Origin: Petropleomorpha daqingensis
Lineage (GTDB): Bacteria; Actinomycetota; Actinomycetes; Mycobacteriales; Geodermatophilaceae
Length of the DNA: 64,000 bases
Assembly: GCF_013408985.1 (NCBI RefSeq)
Contig: NZ_JACBZT010000001.1
Coordinates: 3,923,197 to 3,987,196 of the forward strand
Direction of reading: 5' to 3'
Below, one piece after another: positions 51,682-60,080 of this stretch (positions are counted from its first letter, which is position 1; each line of letters begins with the position of its first letter). The notes beneath the pieces are model-generated. The model was not told where the DNA came from. It saw only the letters and a program-made list of their open reading frames with translations, and did no database searches. A program made the position numbers and the translations under genes.

Positions 51682-52724
51682 GCGCCGGCCAGACCTGGCC
51701 GGGGCTGCTCTCCCGCCTGCTGGCCCGACAGGACCTCGCCGCGGCCGACACGGCCTGGGCGATGGGCGAGATCATGAGCGGCGAGGCGACGCCCGCGCAG
51801 ATCGCCGCGTTCGTCGTCGCCCTGCGGGCCAAGGGTGAGGCGGCCGACGAGGTGCGCGGCCTGGCCGACACGATGCGCGACCGGGCCACGCCGGTCGACC
51901 TCCCGCTGGACTGCGTCGACGTCGTCGGCACCGGCGGGGACGGCGCGCACACGGTCAACATCTCCTCGATGGCCTCGGTCGTGGTCGCGGCGGCCGGCGT
52001 CCCGGTCGCCAAGCACGGCAACCGCGCCGCGTCGTCGTCGTCCGGGTCCGCGGACGTGCTCGAGGCGCTCGGCGTGGTCATCGACCTGCCCGCCGCCGGG
52101 GTCGCCCGCTGCGTTCAGGAGGCCGGCATCGGCTTCTTCTTCGCGCCGGTGTTCCACCCGGGCTTCCGGCACACGGGTGCGCCGCGCCGCGAGATGGGCA
52201 TCGGCACGGTCTTCAACTTCCTCGGGCCGCTGACCAACCCGGCCCGGCCGGTCGCGGCCGCCATCGGCTGCGCCGACCTGCGCATGGCGCCGGTGCTGGC
52301 CGCGGTGCTCGCCGGCCGCGGCACCCGCGCGATCGTCTTCCGCGGGGACGACGGCCTGGACGAGCTCACGACGGCGACGACGTCGTCGGTCTGGGTGGTC
52401 CGGGACGGCGAGGTCGAGCCCGACCGCGTCGACCCCACCGCCCTCGGCATCGCCGTGCCTCCGGCGGACGCGCTGCGCGGCGGCGCCCCGGACTTCAACG
52501 CCGCGGTGTTCCGCCGGCTGGTCGACGGGGAGCCGGGGCCGGTGCGCGACGCCGTCCTGCTCAACGCGGCGGCCGCGCTGGCCGCGTACGAGGAGCGCGG
52601 CGGGCGGCTGCACGACGCACTGGCGGCAGGTATGGCCCGCGCCGCGGCGGCGGTGGACGACGGACGGGCCGCAGCGCTGCTCGACCGCTGGATCGCGGTC
52701 AGCCGGCAGATCGCGCGTACCTGA
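51678..52724 (+). CDS. trpD: Anthranilate phosphoribosyltransferase
   Basis: A 348-residue enzyme of tryptophan synthesis that joins anthranilate to phosphoribosyl pyrophosphate. The PRPP loop is [15 protein letters not shown] (about residues 79-93), then [21 protein letters not shown] and the metal-binding DGLDE. GTG 51678 is nested in the preceding stop. Other trp genes are not present. It is next to ctaE as in Rv2192c-Rv2193. A structured repeat follows directly. Confidence 0.95.
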   Translation: MSAGQTWPGLLSRLLARQDLAAADTAWAMGEIMSGEATPAQIAAFVVALRAKGEAADEVRGLADTMRDRATPVDLPLDCVDVVGTGGDGAHTVNISSMASVVVAAAGVPVAKHGNRAASSSSGSADVLEALGVVIDLPAAGVARCVQEAGIGFFFAPVFHPGFRHTGAPRREMGIGTVFNFLGPLTNPARPVAAAIGCADLRMAPVLAAVLAGRGTRAIVFRGDDGLDELTTATTSSVWVVRDGEVEPDRVDPTALGIAVPPADALRGGAPDFNAAVFRRLVDGEPGPVRDAVLLNAAAALAAYEERGGRLHDALAAGMARAAAAVDDGRAAALLDRWIAVSRQIART

Positions 52725-52784
52725 CGGCCCCTCTGCAGGGGCCCGCCGCGAGCGTGCGAGCGGTGGGGGGCAGAGGGCTCCTTG
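52725..52784. repeat. About 60-nt structured gene-end element, copy 1 (trpD / Lrp-type gene)
   Basis: Outer stem GGCCCCTCTGC (52726-52736) pairs with GCAGAGGG (52770-52777) and beyond. An inner 8-bp stem, CCCGCCGC (52742-52749) with GCGGTGGG (52760-52767), closes the loop GAGCGTGCGA (52750-52759). The element fills exactly the space between two convergent stop codons. Copy 2 at 61196-61254 has the same loop and compensating stem changes. Probably a terminator, possibly more. Confidence 0.8.
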
Positions 52785-52785
52785 T

Positions 52786-53073
52786 TCAGTCGGCGGTGTC
52801 GAAGCCGATCGAGAAGGCCGCCTCGAGGTCGTGCTTCGAGTAGGCGCGGAAGGCGATGTGCGTGTCGGTGTCGATGACGCCGGGCACCTTGTTGATCCGC
52901 CCGGCGATGACCTGGGCGACCTGCTCGAACTCGCGCACGCGCACGATGGCGATCAGGTCGGTGTCGCCGGCGACGGAGTAGACCTCGCTGACGCCGTCCA
53001 GGTCGGCCACCGCCTGGGCGACCTCGCCGATCGAGTCGGTGGCGGCGTCGATCATCACGATGGCGGTGATCAC
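52786..53073 (-). CDS. Stand-alone Lrp/AsnC effector-binding (RAM) domain protein
   Basis: A 95-residue protein made only of the Lrp/AsnC ligand-binding domain, without a DNA-binding helix-turn-helix. Beta-alpha-beta-beta-alpha-beta elements are clear: ITAIVMIDAA, VAQAVADLDGVSEVYSVAGD, DLIAIVRVREFEQV and GVIDTDTHIAFRAYS. Such proteins form amino-acid-binding oligomers; their partners are uncertain. GTG 53073 is nested in the stop of the exonuclease gene (GTGA). Confidence 0.88.
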   Translation of the reverse strand: MITAIVMIDAATDSIGEVAQAVADLDGVSEVYSVAGDTDLIAIVRVREFEQVAQVIAGRINKVPGVIDTDTHIAFRAYSKHDLEAAFSIGFDTAD

Positions 53074-54920
53074 GCCCGGGAGCCTAGCCGGGCGGGGGCC
53101 ACGCCCGCCGTCACCCGCTCCGGCCGGGCGCGGGTGGACAGCGACCGGTCGTCGGCGAACGGGTTGCGCTCGGCCCGGCTGGCCTCGACGCGGGCCAGGA
53201 AGCCGTTGAACGGGCCGGTTCCGGGCACCGGGCAGGCGAGGGTGCCCTCGACCTGGACCAGCCGCGTGCCGGGCTTCTCGATCCACCGCAGCACCAGCTC
53301 GGTCTCGTCGACCGAGGCGGCCGGCTCGTCGGCCGGGCCGATCGGCGTCTCGGCGGTGGACAGCAGGCCCGGCAGCGTGCCGCGCACCGACGTGCCGCGC
53401 GGGGCGTTGCCCGCCCCGACCAGCCGTCCGCGGCGGACGACGGACAGGTGCCAGCCGCCGTCGCCGTCCGGCCGGGCCAGCACCAGCTCGGGCACACGGG
53501 CCAGCGACTCCAGGCGCTGACGCCGGCGCACCGCGCGGAGCAGGACGGCGACCCGGTCGCGCAGCACCGCGGCGTCCTCGTAGCGCTCCTCGGCGGCGAG
53601 CCGGTCGACCCGGCGCAGCAGCGGCGCGACGAGCTCGCGCGGGTCGAAGGCGACCGCGGCCCGGAAGACCTCGGCGATGGGGGCGTACTCCTCGACCGTC
53701 TGCGCCCCCGTGCAGGGCGCGCCGCAGCGGCCCATGCCCGCCAGCGCGCAGGCCGTGTTCCCGGTCGCGCGGGCCGAGATCCGGGCCGTGCACTGGCGCA
53801 GCGGCAGGGCGTCGTGCACCGCGGCCGCCGCGGCGTCGGCGGCGCGGCGGTCGGGGAACGGCCCGAGGAACACCCCCGCGCCCGGCCGGACCCGGCGCAC
53901 GATCGACAGCCGGGGGAACGGCTCCTCGGTCAGCCGCAGCCACAGCGCCCGCTCGGGGAAGCGGGACCGGCGGTTGTACCGGGGCTTGTGCTCGGCGATC
54001 AGCCGCAGCTCGCGAACGGCGGCCTCCAGGTCGTGCGCGCACGGCAGCGCCTCGACCCGCTTGGCCAGGCCCACCATCTCGGTGATCCGGTGGCGCTGCT
54101 CGCCGGAGGTGAAGTAGCTGCGGACCCGGCTGCGCAGGTCGTTCGACGTCCCCACGTAGAGCGGCTCGTCCTTGGGCCCGCGGAACACGTAGACGCCGGG
54201 GCCGTGCGGCACGTCGTCGGCCAGGTGCCGCTTGCGCCGCCGCTCGGGGTCGACCTGCCGGGTCAGCCCGGTCAACTCCTCGAGCGAGGTGATGCCGAGC
54301 GGTCCGAGCCGCTCGAACAGCCCGTGCAGGACGTCGACGGTCGCCCGCGCGTCGGCCAGCGCGCGGTGGCACGGCTGGGTGCTCGTGGAGAAGAAGGGGG
54401 CGAGGGTGGCCAGCTTGCAGTTGGGCACCTCGTCGCGGGTGAGCAGCCGCCGCGCCAGGACGGCGGTGTCGACGGAGGCCGCCGGCGGCCAGGCGAAGCC
54501 GTTCGCGGCGCAGGCGGCCTTGAGGAACCCGATGTCGAACGGCGCGTTGTGCGCCACGAGCACCGCGCCGCGGGCGAACTCGAGGAACGCGGGCAGGACG
54601 GCGTCGATCCGCGGGGCCGCCCGCACCATCGCGGTGGTGATCCCGGTCAGCACGCTGATGTAGGGCGGGACCTCGGTGCCGGGGTCGACGAGCGTCTGGA
54701 ACTCGCCGAGCACCTCTCCGCCGCGCACCTTGACCGCGCCGATCTCGGTGATCGCGCTGTCGTTCGGCGAGCCGCCGGTGGTCTCCAGGTCGACGACGAC
54801 GAACGTCACCGTCGACAGGGGGGTGCCGAGCTCCTCGATCGTCGCCTGCACGTAACCGGGCGGGTCGAAGACCGCGCCGCCGGCCCGGGAAGCGGGGAAG
54901 AGACCGGTGGAGGGGGGCAC
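53070..54920 (-). CDS. DEDDh 3'-5' exonuclease fused to UvrC-like GIY-YIG domain
   Basis: A 616-residue two-part nuclease-like protein, counterpart of Rv2191. The N-terminal domain resembles the DnaQ exonuclease (FVVVDLETTGGSPNDSAITEIG with the DxE pair, NAPFDIGFL, and HRALADARAT with the DEDDh His and Asp). Next comes a GIY-YIG domain (GPGVYVFRGPKDEPLYVGTS, R in RSRVRSYF). A C-terminal UvrC-like region includes AEERYEDAAVLRDRVAVL, a UVR motif. UvrC's C-terminal RNase H domain is missing. Probably DNA repair, though untested here. GTG 54920 was chosen; an upstream GTG would add an unconserved Arg-rich region. Confidence 0.88.
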   Translation of the reverse strand: MPPSTGLFPASRAGGAVFDPPGYVQATIEELGTPLSTVTFVVVDLETTGGSPNDSAITEIGAVKVRGGEVLGEFQTLVDPGTEVPPYISVLTGITTAMVRAAPRIDAVLPAFLEFARGAVLVAHNAPFDIGFLKAACAANGFAWPPAASVDTAVLARRLLTRDEVPNCKLATLAPFFSTSTQPCHRALADARATVDVLHGLFERLGPLGITSLEELTGLTRQVDPERRRKRHLADDVPHGPGVYVFRGPKDEPLYVGTSNDLRSRVRSYFTSGEQRHRITEMVGLAKRVEALPCAHDLEAAVRELRLIAEHKPRYNRRSRFPERALWLRLTEEPFPRLSIVRRVRPGAGVFLGPFPDRRAADAAAAAVHDALPLRQCTARISARATGNTACALAGMGRCGAPCTGAQTVEEYAPIAEVFRAAVAFDPRELVAPLLRRVDRLAAEERYEDAAVLRDRVAVLLRAVRRRQRLESLARVPELVLARPDGDGGWHLSVVRRGRLVGAGNAPRGTSVRGTLPGLLSTAETPIGPADEPAASVDETELVLRWIEKPGTRLVQVEGTLACPVPGTGPFNGFLARVEASRAERNPFADDRSLSTRARPERVTAGVAPARLGSRA

Positions 54921-55120
54921 GGGGCGGACGGTAGGTCGGGGCAACGACAGTCCTGGGGACGCGCGCCGGACGACCACGGTTCGGCCACGGGGCGCCCGAG
55001 GGGCTCCCGCAGGTCGCCCGGGAGGAGTAACAAGGCCTCTCACCTGGCGAGACGGGGATCCCCAGGACACGATCTCCCTCGTCGGGGACCGGTCGGTCCC
55101 GAGGTCCGAGAGGTGGTCCG

Positions 55121-56845
55121 ATGCTCCCGCGCTCCCGGTGGCGCGCGTCCCTCCCGGTGGTCGCCGTGGCCGCCGTCCTCGCGCTCGCCGCCCCGGCGCC
55201 GGCCCTGGCGGACCCGAGCGACCAGCCGGGCGGTACCTCCGGAGTGCTCGACAGCTCGGCCCTCGACGAGCTGCAGCAGCGGGCGGCCGAGGTCCAGAAG
55301 GGGCTGCAGCAGCGGCAGGCGGAGATCGCGGACGCGCAGCGCGACCTCGTCGCGGCGCAGCAGCAGGTCGACGCCGCGCAGGCGGTCCTCGACCAGACCC
55401 AGGGCGTGCTCGCCGAGCGGCAGGCGGTGGTCGCGCAGTACGCGGCGGCGGCGTACCGGGACGGCGGCACGCTCGACCCGCTCACCGTGCTCCTCAACGG
55501 CGCCGACCCCGGTGACGTCATCGCGGCGATGGGCTACCTCGACGCCGTCGACAAGCACACGGCCGTCGTCGTGGCCGCCGCGGAGCAGCAGCGGCAGGCG
55601 GCGCTGGACGACCAGGCCCGGGCGCAGGCGGCGCTGGACCAGGCGAAGCAGCGGGCCGACGCGGTGCAGCAGCAGATCGACGACCTCGAGGCCCAGGCGG
55701 CCGCGGTCACCGACGAGCTGGACAAGGCGCTCGGTGTCGTCGACTCGCAGCTGGCCCAGCTGCAGAAGCAGCAGTTGGAGGTCAACCAGAAGACGGCGGC
55801 CAACTGGCAGGCCTACCTCGACCAGCTCAAGGCCGCCGGGATCACGCCGCCCCCGGCCTCCGCGCTGCGCGCCCCGGCCTCCTCGCTGCCGGCCGGCCTG
55901 GTGCCGGTGGCCGCGCACTCCGGCGGCGCGCAGGCCGGTGCCGCCCAGCTCCCGGCGCAGCCGTCGTCCCTTCTGGTGCTGCCCGCGGAGACCGTGTCGG
56001 CGGTGTCGTTCGCGATGTCGCAGCTCGGCCTGCCGTACGCGCCGGGCACCGCCGGCCCCGACTCGTGGGCCTGCGGCTCGCTGGTCCAGTCGGCCTTCGC
56101 CGCCGCGGGCATCCAGCTGCCCGGCGACCAGGCCGGGCTCTTCTCGGTCACCACACCGGTCGACCCGGCCGACGTCCTGCCCGGTGACCTCGTCTTCCTC
56201 GGGACGCCGGAGGCCGGGCTCGGCCACGTCGGCATCGCGCTGGACCCGCAGACGATGCTGGCCGCCGACGCGCGGGCCGGGGCGGTCGTCGTCCGGAAGC
56301 TGCCGTCGGACCAGGTGCTGATGATCGGCCGGCCCAGCGTGGCCCAGCGGGCGCCCGTGGCGCCGCCCGGCCCGACGGGCGACGCGTTGAAGGTCGAGTG
56401 CGGCAACACGGTCTACCCGCCGAGCTACGACGGAGCCCGGGCCTGGGGCGGTTACCCGAACGGGCTGATCCCGCCGAGCGCGCTGTGCGAGATCGGGGTG
56501 GGCGCGCACCGGCTGCGCTGCGACGCGGCGGCGGCCTACCGGGCGATGTCGGCGGCGTTCGCGGGCGCGTTCGGGACGCCGATCTGCATCACCGACTCCT
56601 ACCGCACCTACGACAGCCAGGTGACGTTGTACGGGCAGAAGCCCGCGCTCGCGGCGGTGCCCGGCACCAGCAACCACGGCTGGGGGCTGGCCGTCGACCT
56701 GTGCGGCGGCATCGACGCCTACGGCACGCCGCAGTACCTGTGGATGGTCGCCAACGCCGGTCGCTTCGGCTGGCTGCACCCGAACTGGGCCGACCAGGGC
56801 AACGGCCGCGAGGAGCCGTGGCACTGGGAGTACGCGGGCACGTAG
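55121..56845 (+). CDS. Secreted NlpC/P60 - VanY-type peptidoglycan hydrolase fusion
   Basis: A 574-residue exported protein. A signal peptide (VVAVAAVLALAAPAPALA) is followed by a long coiled coil (about 45-225, rich in Gln/Ala), an NlpC/P60 domain (about 285-410; Cys318 in DSWACGSLVQ, His369 in GHVGIAL), and a D-Ala-D-Ala carboxypeptidase M15 domain (S517-H519-D526 in SNHGWGLAVD, and HWEY near the end, giving the zinc ligands). NlpC/P60 enzymes cut stem peptides, VanY-type enzymes remove terminal D-Ala. The NlpC nucleophile reads ACGS where DCSG is usual. The c-di-AMP riboswitch that precedes the next NlpC gene is absent here. ATG 55121. Confidence 0.88.
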   Translation: MLPRSRWRASLPVVAVAAVLALAAPAPALADPSDQPGGTSGVLDSSALDELQQRAAEVQKGLQQRQAEIADAQRDLVAAQQQVDAAQAVLDQTQGVLAERQAVVAQYAAAAYRDGGTLDPLTVLLNGADPGDVIAAMGYLDAVDKHTAVVVAAAEQQRQAALDDQARAQAALDQAKQRADAVQQQIDDLEAQAAAVTDELDKALGVVDSQLAQLQKQQLEVNQKTAANWQAYLDQLKAAGITPPPASALRAPASSLPAGLVPVAAHSGGAQAGAAQLPAQPSSLLVLPAETVSAVSFAMSQLGLPYAPGTAGPDSWACGSLVQSAFAAAGIQLPGDQAGLFSVTTPVDPADVLPGDLVFLGTPEAGLGHVGIALDPQTMLAADARAGAVVVRKLPSDQVLMIGRPSVAQRAPVAPPGPTGDALKVECGNTVYPPSYDGARAWGGYPNGLIPPSALCEIGVGAHRLRCDAAAAYRAMSAAFAGAFGTPICITDSYRTYDSQVTLYGQKPALAAVPGTSNHGWGLAVDLCGGIDAYGTPQYLWMVANAGRFGWLHPNWADQGNGREEPWHWEYAGT

Positions 56846-56937
56846 CCCGCCGCCTTGTCAAGGCCTGCCCGACGCCGACCGCCGGGAATTGTCGGTGGCC
56901 CTTCCTACCGTGCAGAGGACTCACGGAGGAGATAGCG

Positions 56938-57249
56938 ATGCTCATCGACTGCGACACCTGCACCGCCCGCGGCACCGGCTGCGGCGACTGCGTCGTCACC
57001 GTCCTGCTCGGGGCGCCCCCGGGCTGGCAGACCGAGGACCCGGTCGTCGTCTCGCTCGCCGACCGCGCGGCCGGTCCGGCCGCCCGCGCCGAGGAGGAGT
57101 GGACGGCGGAGGACGTCGTCGTGCCCCCGGCCGGCGTGGTCGTGGACTTCGACGAGGTCGAGCGGCGGGCCGTGCGTGCCCTGGCCGACGTCGGTCTCGT
57201 GCCGCCGCTGCGCCACCAGCCCGGCGAGGACGGCCGCCGCACCGGCTGA
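56938..57249 (+). CDS. Small four-cysteine conserved protein
   Basis: A 103-residue protein starting MLIDCDTCTARGTGCGDC, with two CxxC pairs, a probable zinc or metal knuckle. The remaining acidic part (VVVDFDEVERRAVRALADVGLVPPLR) has a conserved look for actinobacteria. CGGAGGAGATAGCG precedes ATG 56938. It lies between the two NlpC/P60 genes on the same strand. Function unknown. Confidence 0.78.
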   Translation: MLIDCDTCTARGTGCGDCVVTVLLGAPPGWQTEDPVVVSLADRAAGPAARAEEEWTAEDVVVPPAGVVVDFDEVERRAVRALADVGLVPPLRHQPGEDGRRTG

Positions 57250-57345
57250 CCGCGGAGCGGGGAGCCCGTCGGTCTCGAATCGATCACGGCGCGCGCTTGT
57301 GAGCGTGCTCGCAGTGATGATCCCGACAAATGGGGCACCCCCTAT

Positions 57346-57374
57346 TTGTCACAACTGCATCACACCCGTACGGT
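57346..57374 (+). promoter_or_regulatory. Candidate promoter before the c-di-AMP riboswitch
   Basis: A -35-like TTGTCA (57346-57351), a 17-bp spacer and a -10-like TACGGT (57369-57374) lie in an AT-richer patch. Transcription would begin near 57381, about 40 bp before the riboswitch. Position and spacing fit; activity is inferred. Confidence 0.5.
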
Positions 57375-57417
57375 GGCTGAGTTCGACCGGGCGGTCGTCG
57401 CCCTACCGGGGTGACCT

Positions 57418-57590
57418 CGGTCGATCACCGCCGAGTCATCGGAGGGCACTCTCAGTGCCCGAGGATGAGCCGGGGACCCACCGCAGTACTGGGGTGAGTT
57501 CTCACGGGCACCGGTCCGCCGGTGCGCACGAGATAGGGCGCCATCTTCCCAGCCCGAACCCGTCAGCTAACTCGGTAGGCGGTCGCTGAG
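57418..57590 (+). promoter_or_regulatory. ydaO/yuaA-type c-di-AMP riboswitch
   Basis: The 5' leader of the second NlpC/P60 gene has the conserved blocks of the ydaO-yuaA class in order: ATGAGCCGGGGACCCACCGC, GGGGTGAGTT, GATAGGGCGCC and CCGAACCCGTCAGCTAACTC near the 3' end. ACCGCCGAG and CTCGG..CGGT can form the closing stem. The class binds cyclic di-AMP and usually turns genes off; in actinobacteria it often precedes cell-wall hydrolase genes. Exact boundaries are approximate. Confidence 0.9.
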
Positions 57591-57611
57591 GAAGAAGGAG
57601 AGCCGCCGCAC

Positions 57612-58694
57612 GTGGCGACGCTTCGCCCTGCCTTGGGGCATGCAGATCGACGACCCGACCACCATCCGACCCGCACCCGCGCCAGCGCCTGGATCCGCTC
57701 CGGACTGCTCGTGGGTGCCACGACGGCCCTCACCGTCACGCTGCTGCCCGGCACCGCCGCCGCGGAGCCCGGCCGCGCCACGACCGCCGAGCAGGCCGCC
57801 CAGCTCGTCGCCGACGCCAGCCACCAGCTGGAGGTCGTGCAGGAGCAGGTCAACACCGCCCGTGAGGCGCTGACCCAGCAGCAGGCCGCCGCCGACGCCG
57901 CCCAGCAGGCCGTCGCCGACGCGCAGCAGCAGCTCGACGCCCTCGACGGGCAGGTCCGCCAGATCGCCCGCACCGCCTACACGACCGGCGGCAACCAGCT
58001 CGTCGGCCTCGACGTGATGCTGACCAGCGACTCGGCCGACGAGTTCATCTCGCAGCTCGGCACGCTCGACGCGATCGCCGGGCACACCAACGACGTCGTC
58101 GAGCAGGTCTCCCAGGCCGCCGCCGCCGCCGACACCGCGCGCGACAACGCGGACAAGGCCGAGGCGCAGGCGCAGCAGACCCTCGCCGACATCGAGGCCA
58201 AGCAGGCCGACCTCGAGAAGCAGAAGGCCGACTACCAGCGTCAGTACGACGCCCTGTCGGCGCCGCAGCAGGCGGCGGCCACCCGGGCCTCGTCCGGGCA
58301 GTCGCTCACCACGATCGCGGCCGCGCCGGCACCGACCGCCGCCGCCCAGGTCGCGGTCAACACGGCGCTGGCGCAGGTCGGCGACCCGTACGTGTGGGGC
58401 GCCGCCGGTCCGAACGCCTTCGACTGCTCGGGCCTCACGCAGTACGCCTACGCCGCGGCCGGCATCAGCCTGCCGCACTCGAGCAGCGCCCAGTCGCGGA
58501 TGGGGGCGCCCGTCTCGCGCGACGCGCTGCAGCCGGGTGACCTGATCTTCTTCTACAGCCCGGTCAGCCACGTCGCGATGTACATCGGCAACGGCCAGAT
58601 GGTCCACGCCTCGACCTCCGGCCAGCCGGTCAAGGTCGTCAGCGTCGACTCGATGCCCGGCTACAACAGCGCGCGGCGCATCGCCACGGGCTGA
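57612..58694 (+). CDS. Secreted NlpC/P60 endopeptidase (RipC-like)
   Basis: A 360-residue exported peptidoglycan endopeptidase. An N-terminal signal (SGLLVGATTALTVTLLPGTAAA) follows a basic leader. A coiled coil (about 55-225) keeps such enzymes inactive in relatives, for instance RipC. The NlpC/P60 domain (about 245-360) has Cys272 in FDCSGLTQYA, His320 in SHVAMYIG and a third polar residue near HAS. GTG 57612 is preceded by AAGGAGA at a long spacing. Control is by the c-di-AMP riboswitch upstream. In M. tuberculosis the counterpart is Rv2190c. Confidence 0.94.
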   Translation: MATLRPALGHADRRPDHHPTRTRASAWIRSGLLVGATTALTVTLLPGTAAAEPGRATTAEQAAQLVADASHQLEVVQEQVNTAREALTQQQAAADAAQQAVADAQQQLDALDGQVRQIARTAYTTGGNQLVGLDVMLTSDSADEFISQLGTLDAIAGHTNDVVEQVSQAAAAADTARDNADKAEAQAQQTLADIEAKQADLEKQKADYQRQYDALSAPQQAAATRASSGQSLTTIAAAPAPTAAAQVAVNTALAQVGDPYVWGAAGPNAFDCSGLTQYAYAAAGISLPHSSSAQSRMGAPVSRDALQPGDLIFFYSPVSHVAMYIGNGQMVHASTSGQPVKVVSVDSMPGYNSARRIATG

Positions 58695-58712
58695 GCCACC
58701 GCACTTCCCCGA

Positions 58713-58752
58713 CGCGGGCCGGGAACCTCGACGCCGAGGTTCCCGGCCCGCG
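58713..58752. terminator. Hairpin terminator after the NlpC/P60 gene
   Basis: Perfect 18-bp arms (58713-58730 and 58735-58752) close ACGC, 18 bp after the stop. Confidence 0.8.
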
Positions 58753-58787
58753 CCGTCTTCCCAGGTCGGCCACTTAGGCTGGCCCGC

Positions 58788-60080
58788 GTGAGCACCGGCG
58801 TGAGCGAGGCGCGGCGCACCGGTGCCCGCACCGCGCTCATCGCGGCGGTGGTCCTCGGCGCCGCGTTCGTGCTGGTCGTCGTCCTGCGCACGCCGTGGAC
58901 GCCGCTGCCCACACCGCCCGGCGGGCACGTGCCGATCGACCCCACGGCCGGGCTGCCGGCGGACGTCGTCGCGCGGGCGAGCTCCTTCGCCGCCGCCCTG
59001 CGCCCGGCCTCGCTGGCCAACCTGATCCTCAGCCTCGCGGTCGCGGGCGTGTTCGGCCTGACCCGCCTCGGCGGCCGGCTGGTCCGCGCCGTCGCCGCCC
59101 CGTTCGGCGGTGGCTGGTTCTGGCAGGTCGTGCTCGGGACCATCGCGCTGACCCTGATCGGGTACCTGGTCACGCTGCCGCTGTCCGCCTACGGCGAGAT
59201 GGTGCGGCACCGCTACGGGCTGTCGACCCGCAGCTGGCCGCTGTTCCTCCGCGACGTCGCCGTGTCGGCCGGGATCAACGCCGGGCTGACCGCGCTGACG
59301 ATGCTGGTCCTGGTGGCGCTGGCGCACCGCACCCCGCGGTACTGGTGGGCCTGGGCCGCCGGGGCCGCCGCGGCGCTGGTCGTGGTCGGCTCGTTCCTCT
59401 ACCCGGTGGTCATCGAGCCGGCGTTCAACTCGTTCCAGTCGCTGCCCGCCGGTGAGCTGCGCACGCAGATCCTCGACCTGGCCGAGCGCAACGGCACACC
59501 CGTGCAGGACGTGCTCGTCTCCGACGCCTCCCGGCGGACGACGGGGCTCAACGCCTACGTCTCGGGCTTCGGCTCGACCCGCCGCGTCGTCCTCTACGAC
59601 ACGGTGCTGAAGGCGCTCCCCGACGACGAGATCGAGTCGATCGTCGCCCACGAGCTCGGGCACGTGGCCACCGACGACGTCCTCACCGGCACGCTGATCG
59701 GCGCGCTGGGGGCCGCCTTCGGCGTCGCCGTCCTCGGCCTGGTGCTGTCCTGGTCGCCGCTGCTGCGCCGCGCCGGCGCCGACGGGCCGGGGGATCCCCG
59801 GGCCGTGCCGCTGATCCTGTTCCTGGTCGCCGTCGGGATGCTGCTGGCCACGCCCGTGCAGAACCTGGTGTCGCGGCATCTCGAGGCGCGCGCCGACGCG
59901 CACGCGCTGGAGCTCACGCACGACCCGACCGCGTTCGTGTCCATGCAGCAGCGGCTGGCCCAGACCAACCTCGCCGAGCCGAGCCCGCCCGCCGTCTGGC
60001 AGTGGTTCTTCGGCAGCCACCCGACGACCGCCGAGCGGGTCGCCATGGCCGGTGACTGGGTGCGGCTGGAGGGCCGGTGA
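58788..60080 (+). CDS. M48-family membrane metalloprotease
   Basis: A 430-residue Ste24-like zinc protease of the inner membrane. About six helices surround the zinc motif HELGH (H288, H292), with the third ligand in HLEARADAHALELT (Glu of EARAD). FVYPVVIEPAFNSFQSLP-like residues before the domain match CAAX protease 1 (the visible text reads LYPVVIEPAFN). The family degrades misfolded membrane proteins or, in eukaryotes, processes prenylated ones. GTG 58788. Its stop overlaps the GTG of pimB (GTGA). Confidence 0.88.
   Translation: MSTGVSEARRTGARTALIAAVVLGAAFVLVVVLRTPWTPLPTPPGGHVPIDPTAGLPADVVARASSFAAALRPASLANLILSLAVAGVFGLTRLGGRLVRAVAAPFGGGWFWQVVLGTIALTLIGYLVTLPLSAYGEMVRHRYGLSTRSWPLFLRDVAVSAGINAGLTALTMLVLVALAHRTPRYWWAWAAGAAAALVVVGSFLYPVVIEPAFNSFQSLPAGELRTQILDLAERNGTPVQDVLVSDASRRTTGLNAYVSGFGSTRRVVLYDTVLKALPDDEIESIVAHELGHVATDDVLTGTLIGALGAAFGVAVLGLVLSWSPLLRRAGADGPGDPRAVPLILFLVAVGMLLATPVQNLVSRHLEARADAHALELTHDPTAFVSMQQRLAQTNLAEPSPPAVWQWFFGSHPTTAERVAMAGDWVRLEGR

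Noticed and set aside
54921-55120. A c-di-AMP riboswitch before the NlpC-VanY gene
   Set aside because: None of the conserved ydaO blocks seen at 57418-57590 is present in this leader.
53448-56321. A 957-codon plus-strand frame crossing the exonuclease and NlpC-VanY genes
   Set aside because: It crosses two genes in wrong frames and has no recognisable motif.
57328-57349. Inverted repeat ACAAAT...ATTTGT over the candidate -35
   Set aside because: Outer arms pair, but the middle is uneven; too weak to call an operator.
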